Shown: positions 49,401 through 58,608 of the stretch, piece by piece
Numbering within the stretch: position 1 is the first letter of the stretch
Layout: each line of letters begins with the position of its first letter
Source of the DNA: Micromonospora sp. R77
Lineage (GTDB): Bacteria > Actinomycetota > Actinomycetes > Mycobacteriales > Micromonosporaceae
Assembly (NCBI RefSeq): GCF_022747945.1
Contig: NZ_JALDST010000001.1
Span: 3,286,001-3,350,000, forward strand
Direction: 5' to 3'
DNA: 64,000 nt
Notes under the pieces: generated by a model
What the model saw: the letters and a program-made list of their open reading frames with translations, nothing else
Database searches by the model: none
What the model was told of the DNA's origin: nothing
Made by a program: the position numbers and the translations under genes

Positions 49401-51652
49401 CCTCGACCGCCAAGCCGCTGCCGGTCGCCCCGAACCGGATCGAACTCGCGATCGGCGGGATGACCTGCGCGTCCTGCGCCGCCCGGATCGAGAAGAAGCT
49501 CAACCGGATGGACGGCGTCGAGGCGACCGTCAACTACGCCACCGAGAAGGCCACCGTCCGGTACGCCGACGAGGTCGCCCCGGCGGACCTGATCGCCACC
49601 GTGGAGAAGACCGGCTACACCGCCGTCGTACCGCCGCCGCCCGGCTCGGCCGGGGCGGAGGCCGTGGCGGAGCCGGTGGACGAGCTGCGCGGGCTGCGGA
49701 CCCGGCTGTGGGTGTCGGTGGCGCTGGCCGTACCGGTGATCCTGCTCGCCATGGTCCCGGCCTGGCAGTTCGACTACTGGCAGTGGCTGTCGCTGACGCT
49801 GGCCGCCCCGGTGGTGGTCTACGGCGGGCTGCCGTTCCATCGATCCGCGCTCATCAACCTGCGGCACGGCGCCGCCACCATGGACACCCTGGTGTCGCTC
49901 GGCACCCTCGCCGCGTTCGGCTGGTCGCTCTGGGCGCTCTTCCTCGGCGACGCCGGGATGCCGGGGATGACCCACCCGTTCCGCTTCGACATCACCCGCA
50001 CCGACGGCGCCGGCAACATCTATCTGGAGGCGGCGGCCGGGGTCACCGTCTTCATCCTCGCCGGCCGCTACTTCGAGGCCCGCTCCAAGCGGACCGCCGG
50101 CGCGGCCCTGCGCGCGCTGCTCGAACTGGGCGCCAAGGAGGTTGCGGTGCTGCGCGGCGGGCAGGAGACCCGCCTCCCGGTCGACCAGCTCGTGGTGGGG
50201 GACCGGTTCGTGGTCCGACCCGGCGAGAAGATCGCCACCGACGGTGTCGTCGTCGAGGGCACCTCGGCGGTCGACGCCAGCATGCTCACCGGCGAGTCCG
50301 TGCCGGTCGAGGTCGGTCCGGGCGACACCGTGGTCGGCGCGACGGTGAACGCGGGCGGCCGGCTGGTCGTCCGGACCACCCGGGTCGGTGCGGACACCCA
50401 GCTCGCCCAGATGGCGAAGCTGGTCGAGGCGGCGCAGACCGGCAAGGCGGCCGTGCAGCGGCTCGCCGACCGGATCTCCGGCGTCTTCGTACCGATCGTG
50501 ATCGCCCTGGCCGTCGGCACTCTCGGCTGGTGGCTCGGCTCCGGCGCGGGGCCCACCGCCGCCTTCACCGCCGCGGTGGCCGTGCTGATCATCGCCTGCC
50601 CGTGCGCCCTCGGCCTGGCCACGCCGACCGCGCTGCTGGTCGGCACCGGGCGGGGCGCCCAGCTCGGCATCCTGATCAAGGGCCCCGAGGTGCTGGAGTC
50701 GACCCGGCAGGTGGACACCGTCGTGCTGGACAAGACCGGCACCGTCACCACCGGGAAGATGACCCTGGTCGACGTGCTCCCCGCCACCGGCGAGGACGCC
50801 GACGAGCTGCTCCGGCTGGCCGGCGCGCTGGAGGCGGCCAGCGAGCACCCGATCGCCCAGGCGATCGCGGCCGGTGCCGCCGAGGCGGGCGACCTGCCGC
50901 CGGTGACCGGCTTCGCCAACCTCGAAGGGCTCGGCGTGACCGGGTCGGTCGACGGTCGTGACCTGGTGGTCGGGCGGCTGCGGCTGTTGCGGGAGCGGGG
51001 TCTGGACGTACCCGAGGAGGTCGTGCGGACGGTGACCGGGGCGGAGGCCGCCGGGCGGACGGCGGTGCTCGCCGGGTGGGACGGCCGGGCCCGGGGTGTC
51101 CTCGCGGTGGCCGACGTGGTCAAGCCGACCAGCCGGGCCGCGATCGCCCGGCTGCGGGAGCTGGGGCTCACCCCGGTGCTGCTCACCGGCGACAACACCA
51201 CGGTCGCGCAGGCGGTGGCCGCCGAGGTCGGCATCGACCGGGTGACCGCCGAGGTGCTGCCCGCCGACAAGGTGGACGTGGTCGAGCGGCTCCAGGGCGA
51301 GGGACGGACCGTGGCGATGGTGGGCGACGGGATCAACGACGCCGCCGCGCTCGCCCAGGCCGACCTGGGACTGGCCATGGGCACCGGTACCGACGTGGCG
51401 ATCGAGGCGTCGGACCTCACCCTGGTCCGGGGCGACCTGATGGCCGCCGTGGACGCCATCCGGCTCTCCCGGCGCACCCTGGCGATCATCAAGGGCAACC
51501 TGTTCTGGGCGTTCGCCTACAACGTGGCCGCCCTGCCGCTGGCCGCCGCCGGCCTGCTCAACCCGATGATCGCCGGGGCCGCGATGGCCTTCTCGTCGGT
51601 CTTCGTGGTGGCCAACAGCCTCCGGCTGCGCCGCTTTCGTCCGGTCGGGTGA
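49397..51652 (+). CDS. copA: Copper-translocating P1B-ATPase CopA
   Basis: This is a 751-residue Cu(I) exporter. The N-terminal HMA domain has Cys24/Cys27 (GMTCASC). The actuator carries TGES, the membrane metal site is CPC at 401-403, the phosphorylated residue is Asp445 (DKTGT), and SEHPIAQ and [11 protein letters not shown] lie in the nucleotide-binding domain. Eight transmembrane helices fit its length. It pumps Cu(I) out of the cytoplasm. It is the last gene of the operon behind CsoR box 3 and is intact, unlike copB. Confidence 0.97.
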   Translation: MTSTAKPLPVAPNRIELAIGGMTCASCAARIEKKLNRMDGVEATVNYATEKATVRYADEVAPADLIATVEKTGYTAVVPPPPGSAGAEAVAEPVDELRGLRTRLWVSVALAVPVILLAMVPAWQFDYWQWLSLTLAAPVVVYGGLPFHRSALINLRHGAATMDTLVSLGTLAAFGWSLWALFLGDAGMPGMTHPFRFDITRTDGAGNIYLEAAAGVTVFILAGRYFEARSKRTAGAALRALLELGAKEVAVLRGGQETRLPVDQLVVGDRFVVRPGEKIATDGVVVEGTSAVDASMLTGESVPVEVGPGDTVVGATVNAGGRLVVRTTRVGADTQLAQMAKLVEAAQTGKAAVQRLADRISGVFVPIVIALAVGTLGWWLGSGAGPTAAFTAAVAVLIIACPCALGLATPTALLVGTGRGAQLGILIKGPEVLESTRQVDTVVLDKTGTVTTGKMTLVDVLPATGEDADELLRLAGALEAASEHPIAQAIAAGAAEAGDLPPVTGFANLEGLGVTGSVDGRDLVVGRLRLLRERGLDVPEEVVRTVTGAEAAGRTAVLAGWDGRARGVLAVADVVKPTSRAAIARLRELGLTPVLLTGDNTTVAQAVAAEVGIDRVTAEVLPADKVDVVERLQGEGRTVAMVGDGINDAAALAQADLGLAMGTGTDVAIEASDLTLVRGDLMAAVDAIRLSRRTLAIIKGNLFWAFAYNVAALPLAAAGLLNPMIAGAAMAFSSVFVVANSLRLRRFRPVG

Positions 51653-51668
51653 CTGTTCGCACCCAGAC

Positions 51669-51694
51669 GGTTGAGTCCGGGCAGGGTGGGGTAC
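51669..51694 (+). promoter_or_regulatory. Sigma-B-type promoter candidate (GGTT-N16-GGGTAC)
   Basis: GGTT (51669-51672) and GGGTAC (51689-51694), 16 nt apart, fit the Streptomyces sigma-B pattern GNNT-N14-16-GGGTAC. It is 40 nt upstream of csbD, a classic general-stress gene. Confidence 0.65.
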
Positions 51695-51734
51695 ATCTCC
51701 GGGCGTAACGGAAACCGCCGAGTGGAGGTACGCA

Positions 51735-51908
51735 ATGGGTATCGACGACAAGATCGACAACGCGTCCGAGAACACCGCCGGTAAGGTCAAGGAGGGCCTC
51801 GGTCGGGCCACCGACAACGAGCGCCTCGAGGCCGAGGGCCGTAACGACCAGGCCAAGTCCAACCTCAAGCAGGCCGGTGAAAAGATCAAGGACGCTTTCA
51901 AGAGCTGA
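51735..51908 (+). CDS. CsbD-family stress protein
   Basis: This encodes 57 residues, MGIDDKIDNASENTAGKVKE through NLKQAGEKIKDAFKS, with the CsbD signature of charged amphipathic helices and a KVKEGLGRATDN turn. B. subtilis CsbD is a sigma-B-dependent stress protein of unknown action. ATG 51735 has GTGGAGG upstream, and a sigma-B-type promoter lies 40 nt further. The terminator hairpin at 51925-51950 follows. Confidence 0.92.
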   Translation: MGIDDKIDNASENTAGKVKEGLGRATDNERLEAEGRNDQAKSNLKQAGEKIKDAFKS

Positions 51909-51924
51909 CGTACGACTGCACACC

Positions 51925-51950
51925 GCCGGGCCGGCCAACGCCGGCCCGGC
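51925..51950 (+). terminator. Terminator after csbD
   Basis: GCCGGGCCGGC and GCCGGCCCGGC, perfect 11-bp arms with a 4-nt loop, 17 nt after the csbD stop. Confidence 0.75.
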
Positions 51951-51983
51951 GTGCTGCCCGGCCGATGACGTACGGGGAGAACG

Positions 51984-52499
51984 ATGTCCGGAACCACCGT
52001 GATCCGTGCCGCCGCCCTGGTGGCGATGACCGCGCTCGCCGCGGGCTGCCAGTCCACCGGAACGGACGAGGCCGCCGCCCCGGCCGGCAGCAGCACCCCC
52101 GCCGCGCCGAGCGCCGACCCGGAGGCCGCTCCGGCGGTCACCACCTCCCCGGTGTCCTCGCCGTCACCGGCGACCGCGGCCAACACCGTTGCGGTCTGCT
52201 CCACCGTGGACAAGCTCATCATCACCAAGAGCAAGGAGATCGCCGCCGGCTCCGCGTCGGCCACCCGCCGGGAACTCACCCCCGAGCAGATCAACGCCGA
52301 GGTGAAGAGCGACCTGGCCGACCTCGCCGACGACGTACGCGGGCAGGCCGCCCGCGCGACGGACCCGGAGATCAAGGCACTGATCACCGCCACCGCCAAG
52401 CAGATCGACGCCGGAGCCGACTCCGCCACCCCGGTGAAGTGGCTGAGCTCGACCTTCGTCGGCATCCCCCAGCGCCTCAGCGAGCAGTGCCGGGTCTGA
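51984..52499 (+). CDS. Hypothetical lipoprotein
   Basis: This is a 171-residue protein with a lipoprotein signal: hydrophobic AALVAMTALAAGC places the lipidated Cys at about residue 22. A long Ala/Pro/Ser/Thr linker (about 25-68) leads to a small helical domain (about 70-171) with two cysteines (AVCSTVDKLI and SEQCRV) that may form a disulfide. I do not recognise the family. It converges with the sigma-factor gene 4 nt away. Confidence 0.78.
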   Translation: MSGTTVIRAAALVAMTALAAGCQSTGTDEAAAPAGSSTPAAPSADPEAAPAVTTSPVSSPSPATAANTVAVCSTVDKLIITKSKEIAAGSASATRRELTPEQINAEVKSDLADLADDVRGQAARATDPEIKALITATAKQIDAGADSATPVKWLSSTFVGIPQRLSEQCRV

Positions 52500-52502
52500 C
52501 CC

Positions 52503-53759
52503 TCACGCCGGTCCGCCGGTGGCCAGCCGGGCGGCGCGCAGCTCCAGGTAACGCTGCTCGGGCCGGCTCGTGGTGCCCCGCGCCGCCGCCAGGTACGCCG
52601 CCCGGGCCGCCGCCCGCTCCCCGGCCAGCTCCAGCAGGTGCCCGCGCACGGCGGCCAGCCGGTGGTGCCCGGCCGTACGCTCGTCGTGGTCGAGCGGGGC
52701 GAGCAGCGCCAGCCCCGCGCGCGGGCCGTCCACCATGGCCACCGCGGCGGCCAGGTTGAGGGTCACCATCGGGTTCGGCGCGAGCCGGGCGAGCAGCCGG
52801 TAGAGGGCGACGATCTGCCGCCAGTCCGTGGCCGCCGCCGAAGGTGCCTCGGCGTGCACCGCGGCGATCGCCGCCTGCAGCTGATACGGCCCGGGCGGCG
52901 ACCAGGTCAACGCCTCGGTGACCAGGGCGACCCCCTCGTCGATGGCGTCCCGGTCCCACCGGGTGCGGTCCTGCTCGGCCAGTGGCACCAGCTCGCCCGC
53001 CGGTCCGGTCCGGGCGGCCCGGTGCGCGTCGGTCAACAGCATCAGCGCCAGCAGGCCGGCGACCTCGCCGTCGTCCGGCAGCAGCCGGCGCAACCGGCGG
53101 GTCAACCGGATCGCCTCCGCGGTCAGCTCCGTCCGGTGCAGGTCGGCGCCACCGGAAGCGGTGTACCCCTCGTTGAAGACCAGGTAGAGCACGCGCAGCA
53201 CGGTGCGCAGCCGCGCGTCGCGCTCGTCCGGCGCGGGCAGCGTGAAGCGGGCGCCGGCCGCCTCGATCCGCTGCTTGGCCCGCCGGATCCGCTGGCTCAT
53301 CGTCGCCTCCGGCACCAGGTAGGCCCGGGCGATCTGCGCGGTGCTCAACCCGCCGACCGCGCGCAGCGTCAACGCCACCTGCGCGGGGCCGGTCAGCGCG
53401 GGATGGCAGCAGAGGAAGAGCAGGGTCAGCGTGTCGTCCCCGGCCGGCGGCTCCTCGTCGGCGGCCGGCGCGACGCCCGCGTACGCCGGCTCCCGTCGGG
53501 CCACCGCGACCTCGCGCTGCCGGCGGGCACGCTCGCTGCGCCACTCGTCGGTCAGCCGGCGGCTCGCCACGGTGACCAGCCACGATCGCGGTTGCTCCGG
53601 CACGCCCTGCGCGGGCCACTGGACGGCGGCGGCGAGCAGGGCCTCCTGGACGGCGTCCTCGCAGGCGTAGAACTGGCCGTGCCGGCGGACGAGCACGCCG
53701 AGGACCTGCGGCGCCAGGGTGCGCAGCAGGTCCTCGACGGCGGGCCCGGGGTCGGTCAC
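52503..53759 (-). CDS. ECF sigma factor, ECF42 group (DUF6596)
   Basis: This encodes 418 residues: sigma region 2 (about 15-75, YACEDAVQEALLAA), region 4 (about 110-170, GGLSTAQIARAYLVPEATMSQRIRRAK) and a long C-terminal TPR-like extension (about 185-418) with VLYLVFNEGYTAS, the mark of ECF42. These sigma factors lack an anti-sigma and are tied to a DGPF/YciI protein, whose gene overlaps this GTG start. They respond to unknown, often oxidative or antibiotic, stress. Confidence 0.93.
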   Translation of the reverse strand: MTDPGPAVEDLLRTLAPQVLGVLVRRHGQFYACEDAVQEALLAAAVQWPAQGVPEQPRSWLVTVASRRLTDEWRSERARRQREVAVARREPAYAGVAPAADEEPPAGDDTLTLLFLCCHPALTGPAQVALTLRAVGGLSTAQIARAYLVPEATMSQRIRRAKQRIEAAGARFTLPAPDERDARLRTVLRVLYLVFNEGYTASGGADLHRTELTAEAIRLTRRLRRLLPDDGEVAGLLALMLLTDAHRAARTGPAGELVPLAEQDRTRWDRDAIDEGVALVTEALTWSPPGPYQLQAAIAAVHAEAPSAAATDWRQIVALYRLLARLAPNPMVTLNLAAAVAMVDGPRAGLALLAPLDHDERTAGHHRLAAVRGHLLELAGERAAARAAYLAAARGTTSRPEQRYLELRAARLATGGPA

Positions 53760-54124
53760 CCGTCCGTGCCGGCCTGGTGCATCAGCGGCCGGACCTCCAG
53801 CACGCCGACGCCGTACCGCACGTCGGGCCAGCTCGCCGCGATCTCCGCCGCCCGTTCCGGGCTCTCGCAGTCGACCATCAGATAGCCGGCGAACTGCTCC
53901 TTGCTCTCCAGGAACGGCCCGTCGGTGATTTCCGCGCCGGTGCCGCCCTTCCGGACGGTACGGGTCTGCGACGGGTCGGCCAGCGCCTCGCCACCGACCA
54001 GCTCACCCGACTCGGTGAGCTTCTTCATGATCTCGTCGACGTCACCGAAGATGGTGTTCCGCTCCTGCTCCGTGAGTTCCTCGACGAAGCCGGGACGGTT
54101 CCAGATCAGCAGCATGTACTTCAC
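53756..54124 (-). CDS. YciI-family (DGPF-domain) protein paired with ECF42
   Basis: This is a 122-residue ferredoxin-like alpha/beta-barrel protein. MLLIWNRPGFVEELTEQE, the eponymous ITDGPFLESKEQFAGYLMVDC (adjoining blocks) and VEVRPLM-type ending (VLEVRPLM) are present. DGPF proteins accompany ECF42 and are thought to act as sensors or effectors in its circuit; the mechanism is unknown. GTG 54124 follows GAGGAG at normal spacing. It overlaps the sigma gene by 4 nt (GTGA). Confidence 0.93.
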   Translation of the reverse strand: MKYMLLIWNRPGFVEELTEQERNTIFGDVDEIMKKLTESGELVGGEALADPSQTRTVRKGGTGAEITDGPFLESKEQFAGYLMVDCESPERAAEIAASWPDVRYGVGVLEVRPLMHQAGTDG

Positions 54125-54232
54125 GGTGCAACTCCTCGAAGGTGCGGGCCACCGGCGGTGGCGCCTCTCGGTGCCTGGTCGGAGCCGGGGCGCCGTACCC
54201 GACATCCTCGCCGGAGAAGTTGCGGGAAGTCG

Positions 54233-55441
54233 TCAGCGACGCCCGCGTACCTGCTGGCGGGCGGGGGCGTCGGCGTCCAGGGAGGCCCGGTCGGCCGCCG
54301 AGGTGCCGGACGTCCAGCCCTCCGCGTCCCGGACGGCCAGCCGGTGCCGGGTCACCCCGGGAAAGAGCGTGTCCAGCCGTTCCCGGACCGCGTCGGAGCG
54401 GGCGGCGAGCACCGGGAGCAGGGCGTCCGCGCCCCGCGCCGCGACCGCCTCCTGCCCGGCGGCCTCGGTGGCGGCCCGCAGCCGTTCCCCTATCCGCAGC
54501 GCGAACGCGTTGAGGAACGACTCGTCGTACGCCTTCGTGCGCCGGCTGCCGCTCTTCGACCGCCGTTCGCCCCGGCCGCGCAGCATCGCCGAGGTGGCCT
54601 GCACCAGCAGGGACGTGTGCAGCAGCTCGACCGCCGCCAGGTCGGCCGGGAAGCCGAGCACGGTGGCGAAGCCCAGGTCGTCCGACCAGACCGACTCGCA
54701 CCGGTTCGCGCCGGCCACCTCCTGCACGAGCAGCGCCTTCGCCGCCGCGTACGGGGCGTCGGTGCCGATCCGGACGCCGCTCGGCCGGTCGGGGCGTTCG
54801 GCGGTCGCGTCGAGCAGCGCGGCGTCGATGCTGTGCCGGGCCATCAGCTCCTGCGCCTTGCCGGTCAGCGCCTCCGCCTCGGCGGGGAAGGTGGTCGACT
54901 CCGCCTTCGCCAGCAGCGCCCGGACCCGGTCCAGCATCCGCGAGCCGGACTTCCCGGCGTCGCCCCTCGGGGTCGCGTCCGGGCGACCCGGCGGCGGACG
55001 GAGCACCGCGATCGGCGGCAGCCCCTCGACCAGGACGAGGGCGTCCACCGCGTCCCGCAGGGCGGTGATCCGGTCGCCGTCCGCCCGCCGGGTCAGCCAG
55101 TCGGCGTCGTCGTCCCACCGCCCGCCCAGCTCGGCGAGCTGGTCGTCGAACCACGCGGGGACCGGGCCACGCTGGTCCCGGCGCTGCGCGGCGGCGGTGT
55201 CCCGGAGCAGCCGGGCGGCACCGGGTTCGAGCCGTCGGGTCGCCAGCCGGTCCAGGTCGACCGGCTGCCAGCCGCGCAGCCAGAGCCGCCCGACCGCGCG
55301 GGTCAGCCGGGCCAGCAGGGCCGCGTCCACCGCCGCCGGCGCGCCGACCACCAGCCGGTCGAGCGCGCGCTCGGCCTCGCGTACGTCGGTGCCGCGCGCC
55401 GCCGTCAGGGCGGCGGCGACCAGTTCCTCGGCGTCCGGCAC
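54233..55441 (-). CDS. DUF2786 domain protein
   Basis: This is a 402-residue soluble protein. The central block MLDRVRALLAKAESTTFPAEAEAL, then KAQELMARHSIDAALL is the DUF2786 signature (about 170-210), a short helical motif found in phage- and plasmid-linked and cellular proteins of unknown role. The remaining halves are helical with LLHTSLLVQATSAML and ESFLNAFALRIGERL. GTG 55441 was selected because GAGGAGGGG precedes it by 8 nt. There is no clear link to neighbours. Confidence 0.82.
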   Translation of the reverse strand: MPDAEELVAAALTAARGTDVREAERALDRLVVGAPAAVDAALLARLTRAVGRLWLRGWQPVDLDRLATRRLEPGAARLLRDTAAAQRRDQRGPVPAWFDDQLAELGGRWDDDADWLTRRADGDRITALRDAVDALVLVEGLPPIAVLRPPPGRPDATPRGDAGKSGSRMLDRVRALLAKAESTTFPAEAEALTGKAQELMARHSIDAALLDATAERPDRPSGVRIGTDAPYAAAKALLVQEVAGANRCESVWSDDLGFATVLGFPADLAAVELLHTSLLVQATSAMLRGRGERRSKSGSRRTKAYDESFLNAFALRIGERLRAATEAAGQEAVAARGADALLPVLAARSDAVRERLDTLFPGVTRHRLAVRDAEGWTSGTSAADRASLDADAPARQQVRGRR

Positions 55442-55654
55442 GGGCGGGTCCCCTCCTCGACGGTCGGCCCGATGCGGGGCGACCCGGGGCGGCGAGCTGC
55501 CCACCCGTGCAGGAACGGTACCGGCGGAACCGCTCCGCCGACGGGTGACCGCCACCACGGCCACGTCGCAGCGGTCGGCCGGGTCGTTCAACCATCGGGG
55601 CCCGGCGTGCGTACTCCTGACCGAGCACCGCCAGGGCGACGGACGGAGATCGAT

Positions 55655-56491
55655 GTGCGCGGGCGAACGACCAGCGGGCTCCACCGCCGGCCCCGGGTGT
55701 CCCGGGCCGGCCCGACGGCCCTGCTGGCGCTGCTGGTCGTGGTCGGCGTCGCCGCCGGTGGCGCGTACGCGGCCCACCCCGACCTGCTGATCGCGGCCGG
55801 GGTCCGGCCGGCCGGTCCGCCGTCCGCCCACCCGCGGCCGTCCCCGCCCGCGACCCCGGCCCCCGGCCCGACCACCCGGCGGCCCGAGCCGACCCTGAGT
55901 TATCCGTCCCGGGGTACGGGCCGGTTCCGCACCGCCACCGCCCGGGGCGCGGTGGCCGGCCGCACGGGACAGCTCCTGCGGTACCGGGTGGCCGTCGAGG
56001 AGGGCATCGACACGGTCGACGTAGAACGGTTCGGCCGGGAGGTGGCGGCGGTGCTGGCGGACCCGCGCGGCTGGACCGGCGGCGGGCGGTGGCGGCTGCA
56101 ACGCGTCGGCCCGGAGACCCGCGCCGACTTCACCGTGCTGCTGACCACCCCGCAGACCCGGGGACGGCTCTGCGCCGACCCCACCGACCGCTACACCTCC
56201 TGCCGCAACGGCGACCAGGTGGTGATCAACGTGGCGCGCTGGGCGCGCGGGGTGCCGCAGTTCGGCGGCGACCTGGCCCGCTACCGGCAGTACCTGCTCA
56301 ACCACGAGGTCGGCCACCGGTTGGGCCACGACCACGAGCGCTGCCCCGGCGTCGGCGACCCGGCCCCGGTCATGCAGCAGCAGACGCTCGGACTGCACGG
56401 CTGCACCCCGAACGCCTGGCCCCGGGTCGGCGACACCTCCTACGCCGGACCACCCGGCCAGTACGACGACCCGGTCCCGGACACCGACTGA
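55655..56491 (+). CDS. DUF3152 secreted/anchored metzincin-like protein
   Basis: This encodes 278 residues: a basic N-terminus, one transmembrane helix (about 22-42), a Pro/Thr-rich linker (about 55-85) and a DUF3152 domain (about 90-278). The domain carries LLNHEVGHRLGHDHERC: His217, His221 and His227 fill the HExxHxxGxxH zinc pattern of metzincins, with Glu218 as general base. It is therefore a plausible extracytoplasmic metallopeptidase, though the family has no proven activity that I know of. GTG 55655 has GGAG 6 nt upstream. Confidence 0.87.
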   Translation: MRGRTTSGLHRRPRVSRAGPTALLALLVVVGVAAGGAYAAHPDLLIAAGVRPAGPPSAHPRPSPPATPAPGPTTRRPEPTLSYPSRGTGRFRTATARGAVAGRTGQLLRYRVAVEEGIDTVDVERFGREVAAVLADPRGWTGGGRWRLQRVGPETRADFTVLLTTPQTRGRLCADPTDRYTSCRNGDQVVINVARWARGVPQFGGDLARYRQYLLNHEVGHRLGHDHERCPGVGDPAPVMQQQTLGLHGCTPNAWPRVGDTSYAGPPGQYDDPVPDTD

Positions 56492-56535
56492 GCGGCCCGG
56501 CCGGAGCCCTCCGGCCGCGGGTGAATACTGGGCGG

Positions 56536-57201
56536 GTGGAGAGCACCCGGCCCCGCCTGCTGCTCGTCGAGGACGACCGCGCGCTGACCGGGCTGCTGGC
56601 CGACCTGCTCGACGAGGAGGGCTACGCCGTCGACGTGGCCGGCGACGGGCACACCGGCCTGCACCTCGCGCTGAGCCGCGACTACCAGCTCATGGTGGTC
56701 GACCGGGGACTGCCGGTGCTGGACGGGCTGGAGCTGGTCGCCCGGCTCCGGGCGCGCGGGATCACCTGCCCGGTGCTGCTGCTCACCGCCCGCGGCGCGC
56801 TGGCCGACCGGGTCGAGGGGCTGGACGCCGGTGCGGAGGACTACCTGGTCAAGCCCTTCGAGGTGGCCGAGCTGCTGGCCCGGCTGCGGGCGCTGCGCCG
56901 CCGGCACCCGGAGACCGCCGGCTGGTTGCCGCTGGGCCGCCGCCGGCTCGACGTGGCCAACCGCCGGGTGCTCGACGGCCCGCGCGAGATCCCGCTCTCC
57001 GCGCGCGAGTTCGCCGTACTGCACGCGTTGGCCGGCCGCCCGACCAAGGTCTTCACCCGGGCCGAGCTGCTCAGTGCCGCGTTCGACCACGCCGACGCGC
57101 CGGGCACCGTCGACGCCTGCGTCCACCACCTGCGCCGCAAGCTGGGCCGGGACGCCGTCCGGACGGTGCACGGGCTGGGCTACCGGCTCGGGGCGGAGTG
57201 A
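56536..57201 (+). CDS. OmpR/PhoB-family response regulator
   Basis: This encodes 221 residues: a receiver domain (about 5-118) with acidic pocket VEDD, phospho-acceptor Asp56 (MVVDRGLP) and Lys106 (YLVKPF), then a winged HTH (about 125-221) with LSAREFAVLHALAGRP and HHLRRKLGRDAVRTVHGLGYRL. GTG 56536 is 6 nt after AATACT, perhaps leaderless. It precedes its kinase by one nucleotide, so the two form one system; the signal is unknown. Confidence 0.95.
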   Translation: MESTRPRLLLVEDDRALTGLLADLLDEEGYAVDVAGDGHTGLHLALSRDYQLMVVDRGLPVLDGLELVARLRARGITCPVLLLTARGALADRVEGLDAGAEDYLVKPFEVAELLARLRALRRRHPETAGWLPLGRRRLDVANRRVLDGPREIPLSAREFAVLHALAGRPTKVFTRAELLSAAFDHADAPGTVDACVHHLRRKLGRDAVRTVHGLGYRLGAE

Positions 57202-57202
57202 C

Positions 57203-58396
57203 GTGGACGAGATCCGGCTGGTCCGGGCCCGCCGCCGCAGCGTCGCGCAGACCGCCGGGGCGATCGGGGTGGTGCTGCTGCTGGTCGGCGCGCTGATGTT
57301 CGTGCTGACCAGCCGGCAGGAGTCCCGGGCGCTGAACGGCACGCTGACCCGGGTGCTGGCGGTGGCGGAGGACGTGGACGACCCGCCGCCGGGGCAGTAC
57401 CTTGCCCGGCAGCGAGCCGGCGCGACGGCCGTCGAGGTGACCCGGAGCGCGCCGCCGGAGCTGGTCCGCGTACTCGATCAGGCGGTGCGGCGACCACCGG
57501 GCCGGTTCGACGCCAGCGCGGGCGATGACCGGCCGGTGCGGGTGCTGGTGGCCCGCCGGCCGGACGGCAGCCGCTGGGCGGTCGCCGCCGACCTGCGCCC
57601 GCTGCGCCGGCAGCGCGGCCAACTGGCCCTCGCGCTGCTCGTCGCCGAGCTTGCCGGGCTGGCCGGTGCGCTGGTGGCCGCCGCCCTGCTGGCCCGGCGG
57701 GCGGTCGCGCCGCTGGCCACCGCGCTGGCCCTGCAACGCCGCTTCGTCGCGGACGCCTCGCACGAGCTGCGCACCCCGCTGACCGTGCTGCACACCCGGG
57801 CGCAGCTGCTGGCCCGGCGGGGCCGCACCCAGCCGGCGGAGCGGCTCACCGACCAGCTCGACCAGCTCGTGGCGGACACCCGGGCGCTCGGCGAGGTGGT
57901 CGAGGACCTGCTCGTCTCGGCCGCCGCCGAGCACCAGCCGCTGCCCGACACGGTCGTCGACCTGGCCGAGGTGGCCCGTGAGGTGGTCGCCAGCATGGGC
58001 CCGTACGCGCAGGGCCGGGAGGTGGAGCTGCTGGTCGACGCGGCGGGGTCGGCCCCGGTGCGGGGTGCCCGGACGGCGTTGCGCCGGGCGCTGACCGCCC
58101 TGGTCGACAACGCGATCGGCCACGTACCGCCCGGCGGCACGGTGCGGGTGAGCGTGCTGCGGCGGGACGACCGGGTCCGCGCCGCGGTCGCCGACGACGG
58201 GGTGGGGCTCGACCCGACCGAGGCCGACCGCCTCTTCGACCGCTTCGCCCACGGCGCCTCCGGTGCGGGCCGCCGCTTCGGCCTGGGCCTGGCCCTCGTG
58301 CAGCACGTCGCCCTCGCCCACCGAGGCACGGTCGACGTCACCGGCACCCCCGGCCAAGGCGCCACCTTCACCCTCGTCCTACCCGCGGCGGCCTGA
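57203..58396 (+). CDS. Sensor histidine kinase
   Basis: This is a 397-residue membrane kinase. Two transmembrane helices (about 13-35 and 140-165) flank an extracytoplasmic sensor of about 100 residues. HisKA follows with His187 in VADASHELRTPLTVLH, and HATPase_c carries the N box LVDNAIGHVPPG, G1 VADDGVGL and G2 GLGLALVQHV. No HAMP consensus is obvious between TM2 and HisKA. GTG 57203 starts 2 nt after the regulator stop. Confidence 0.94.
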   Translation: MDEIRLVRARRRSVAQTAGAIGVVLLLVGALMFVLTSRQESRALNGTLTRVLAVAEDVDDPPPGQYLARQRAGATAVEVTRSAPPELVRVLDQAVRRPPGRFDASAGDDRPVRVLVARRPDGSRWAVAADLRPLRRQRGQLALALLVAELAGLAGALVAAALLARRAVAPLATALALQRRFVADASHELRTPLTVLHTRAQLLARRGRTQPAERLTDQLDQLVADTRALGEVVEDLLVSAAAEHQPLPDTVVDLAEVAREVVASMGPYAQGREVELLVDAAGSAPVRGARTALRRALTALVDNAIGHVPPGGTVRVSVLRRDDRVRAAVADDGVGLDPTEADRLFDRFAHGASGAGRRFGLGLALVQHVALAHRGTVDVTGTPGQGATFTLVLPAAA

Positions 58397-58436
58397 CCCC
58401 ACCCGCTGCCCGCTCCGCCGCTCCGCCGCCCCGCCG

Positions 58437-58490
58437 TTTTCACGGAAAGCGGGGTCATTCCGTGCCGGATGGCCACTCTTTCCGTGAATC
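58437..58490. repeat. Copy of the TTCACGGAAAG palindromic repeat
   Basis: TTCACGGAAAG (58439-58449) and CTTTCCGTGAA (58478-58488) are perfect outer arms; the inner parts (GGTCATTC against GGATGGCC) are imperfect. It lies 41 nt after the kinase stop and likely terminates transcription. Confidence 0.8.
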
Positions 58491-58608
58491 AGGCCCCACC
58501 CGCCGGGTGGGGCGGGCGGGGCGGGTAAGGCGGCGCAAGAACTTCGCAAGAAACGGTGGGCAGGGTGGGGCGGACAGCGAAGCCTGCGAGCTCCTCGAGG
58601 AGAAGACC

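Noticed and set aside
49310..52465. Very long minus-strand open frame across copA and csbD
   Set aside because: It is antisense to copA, whose motifs (GMTCASC, CPC, DKTGT) are complete. Its translation is low-complexity His/Gly/Arg-rich, as expected from the shadow of a GC-rich gene.
58505..58528. GGGT-N14-GGGTAA as a stress-sigma promoter before DUF2231
   Set aside because: It lies in a G-rich low-complexity run where such a match is easily due to chance.
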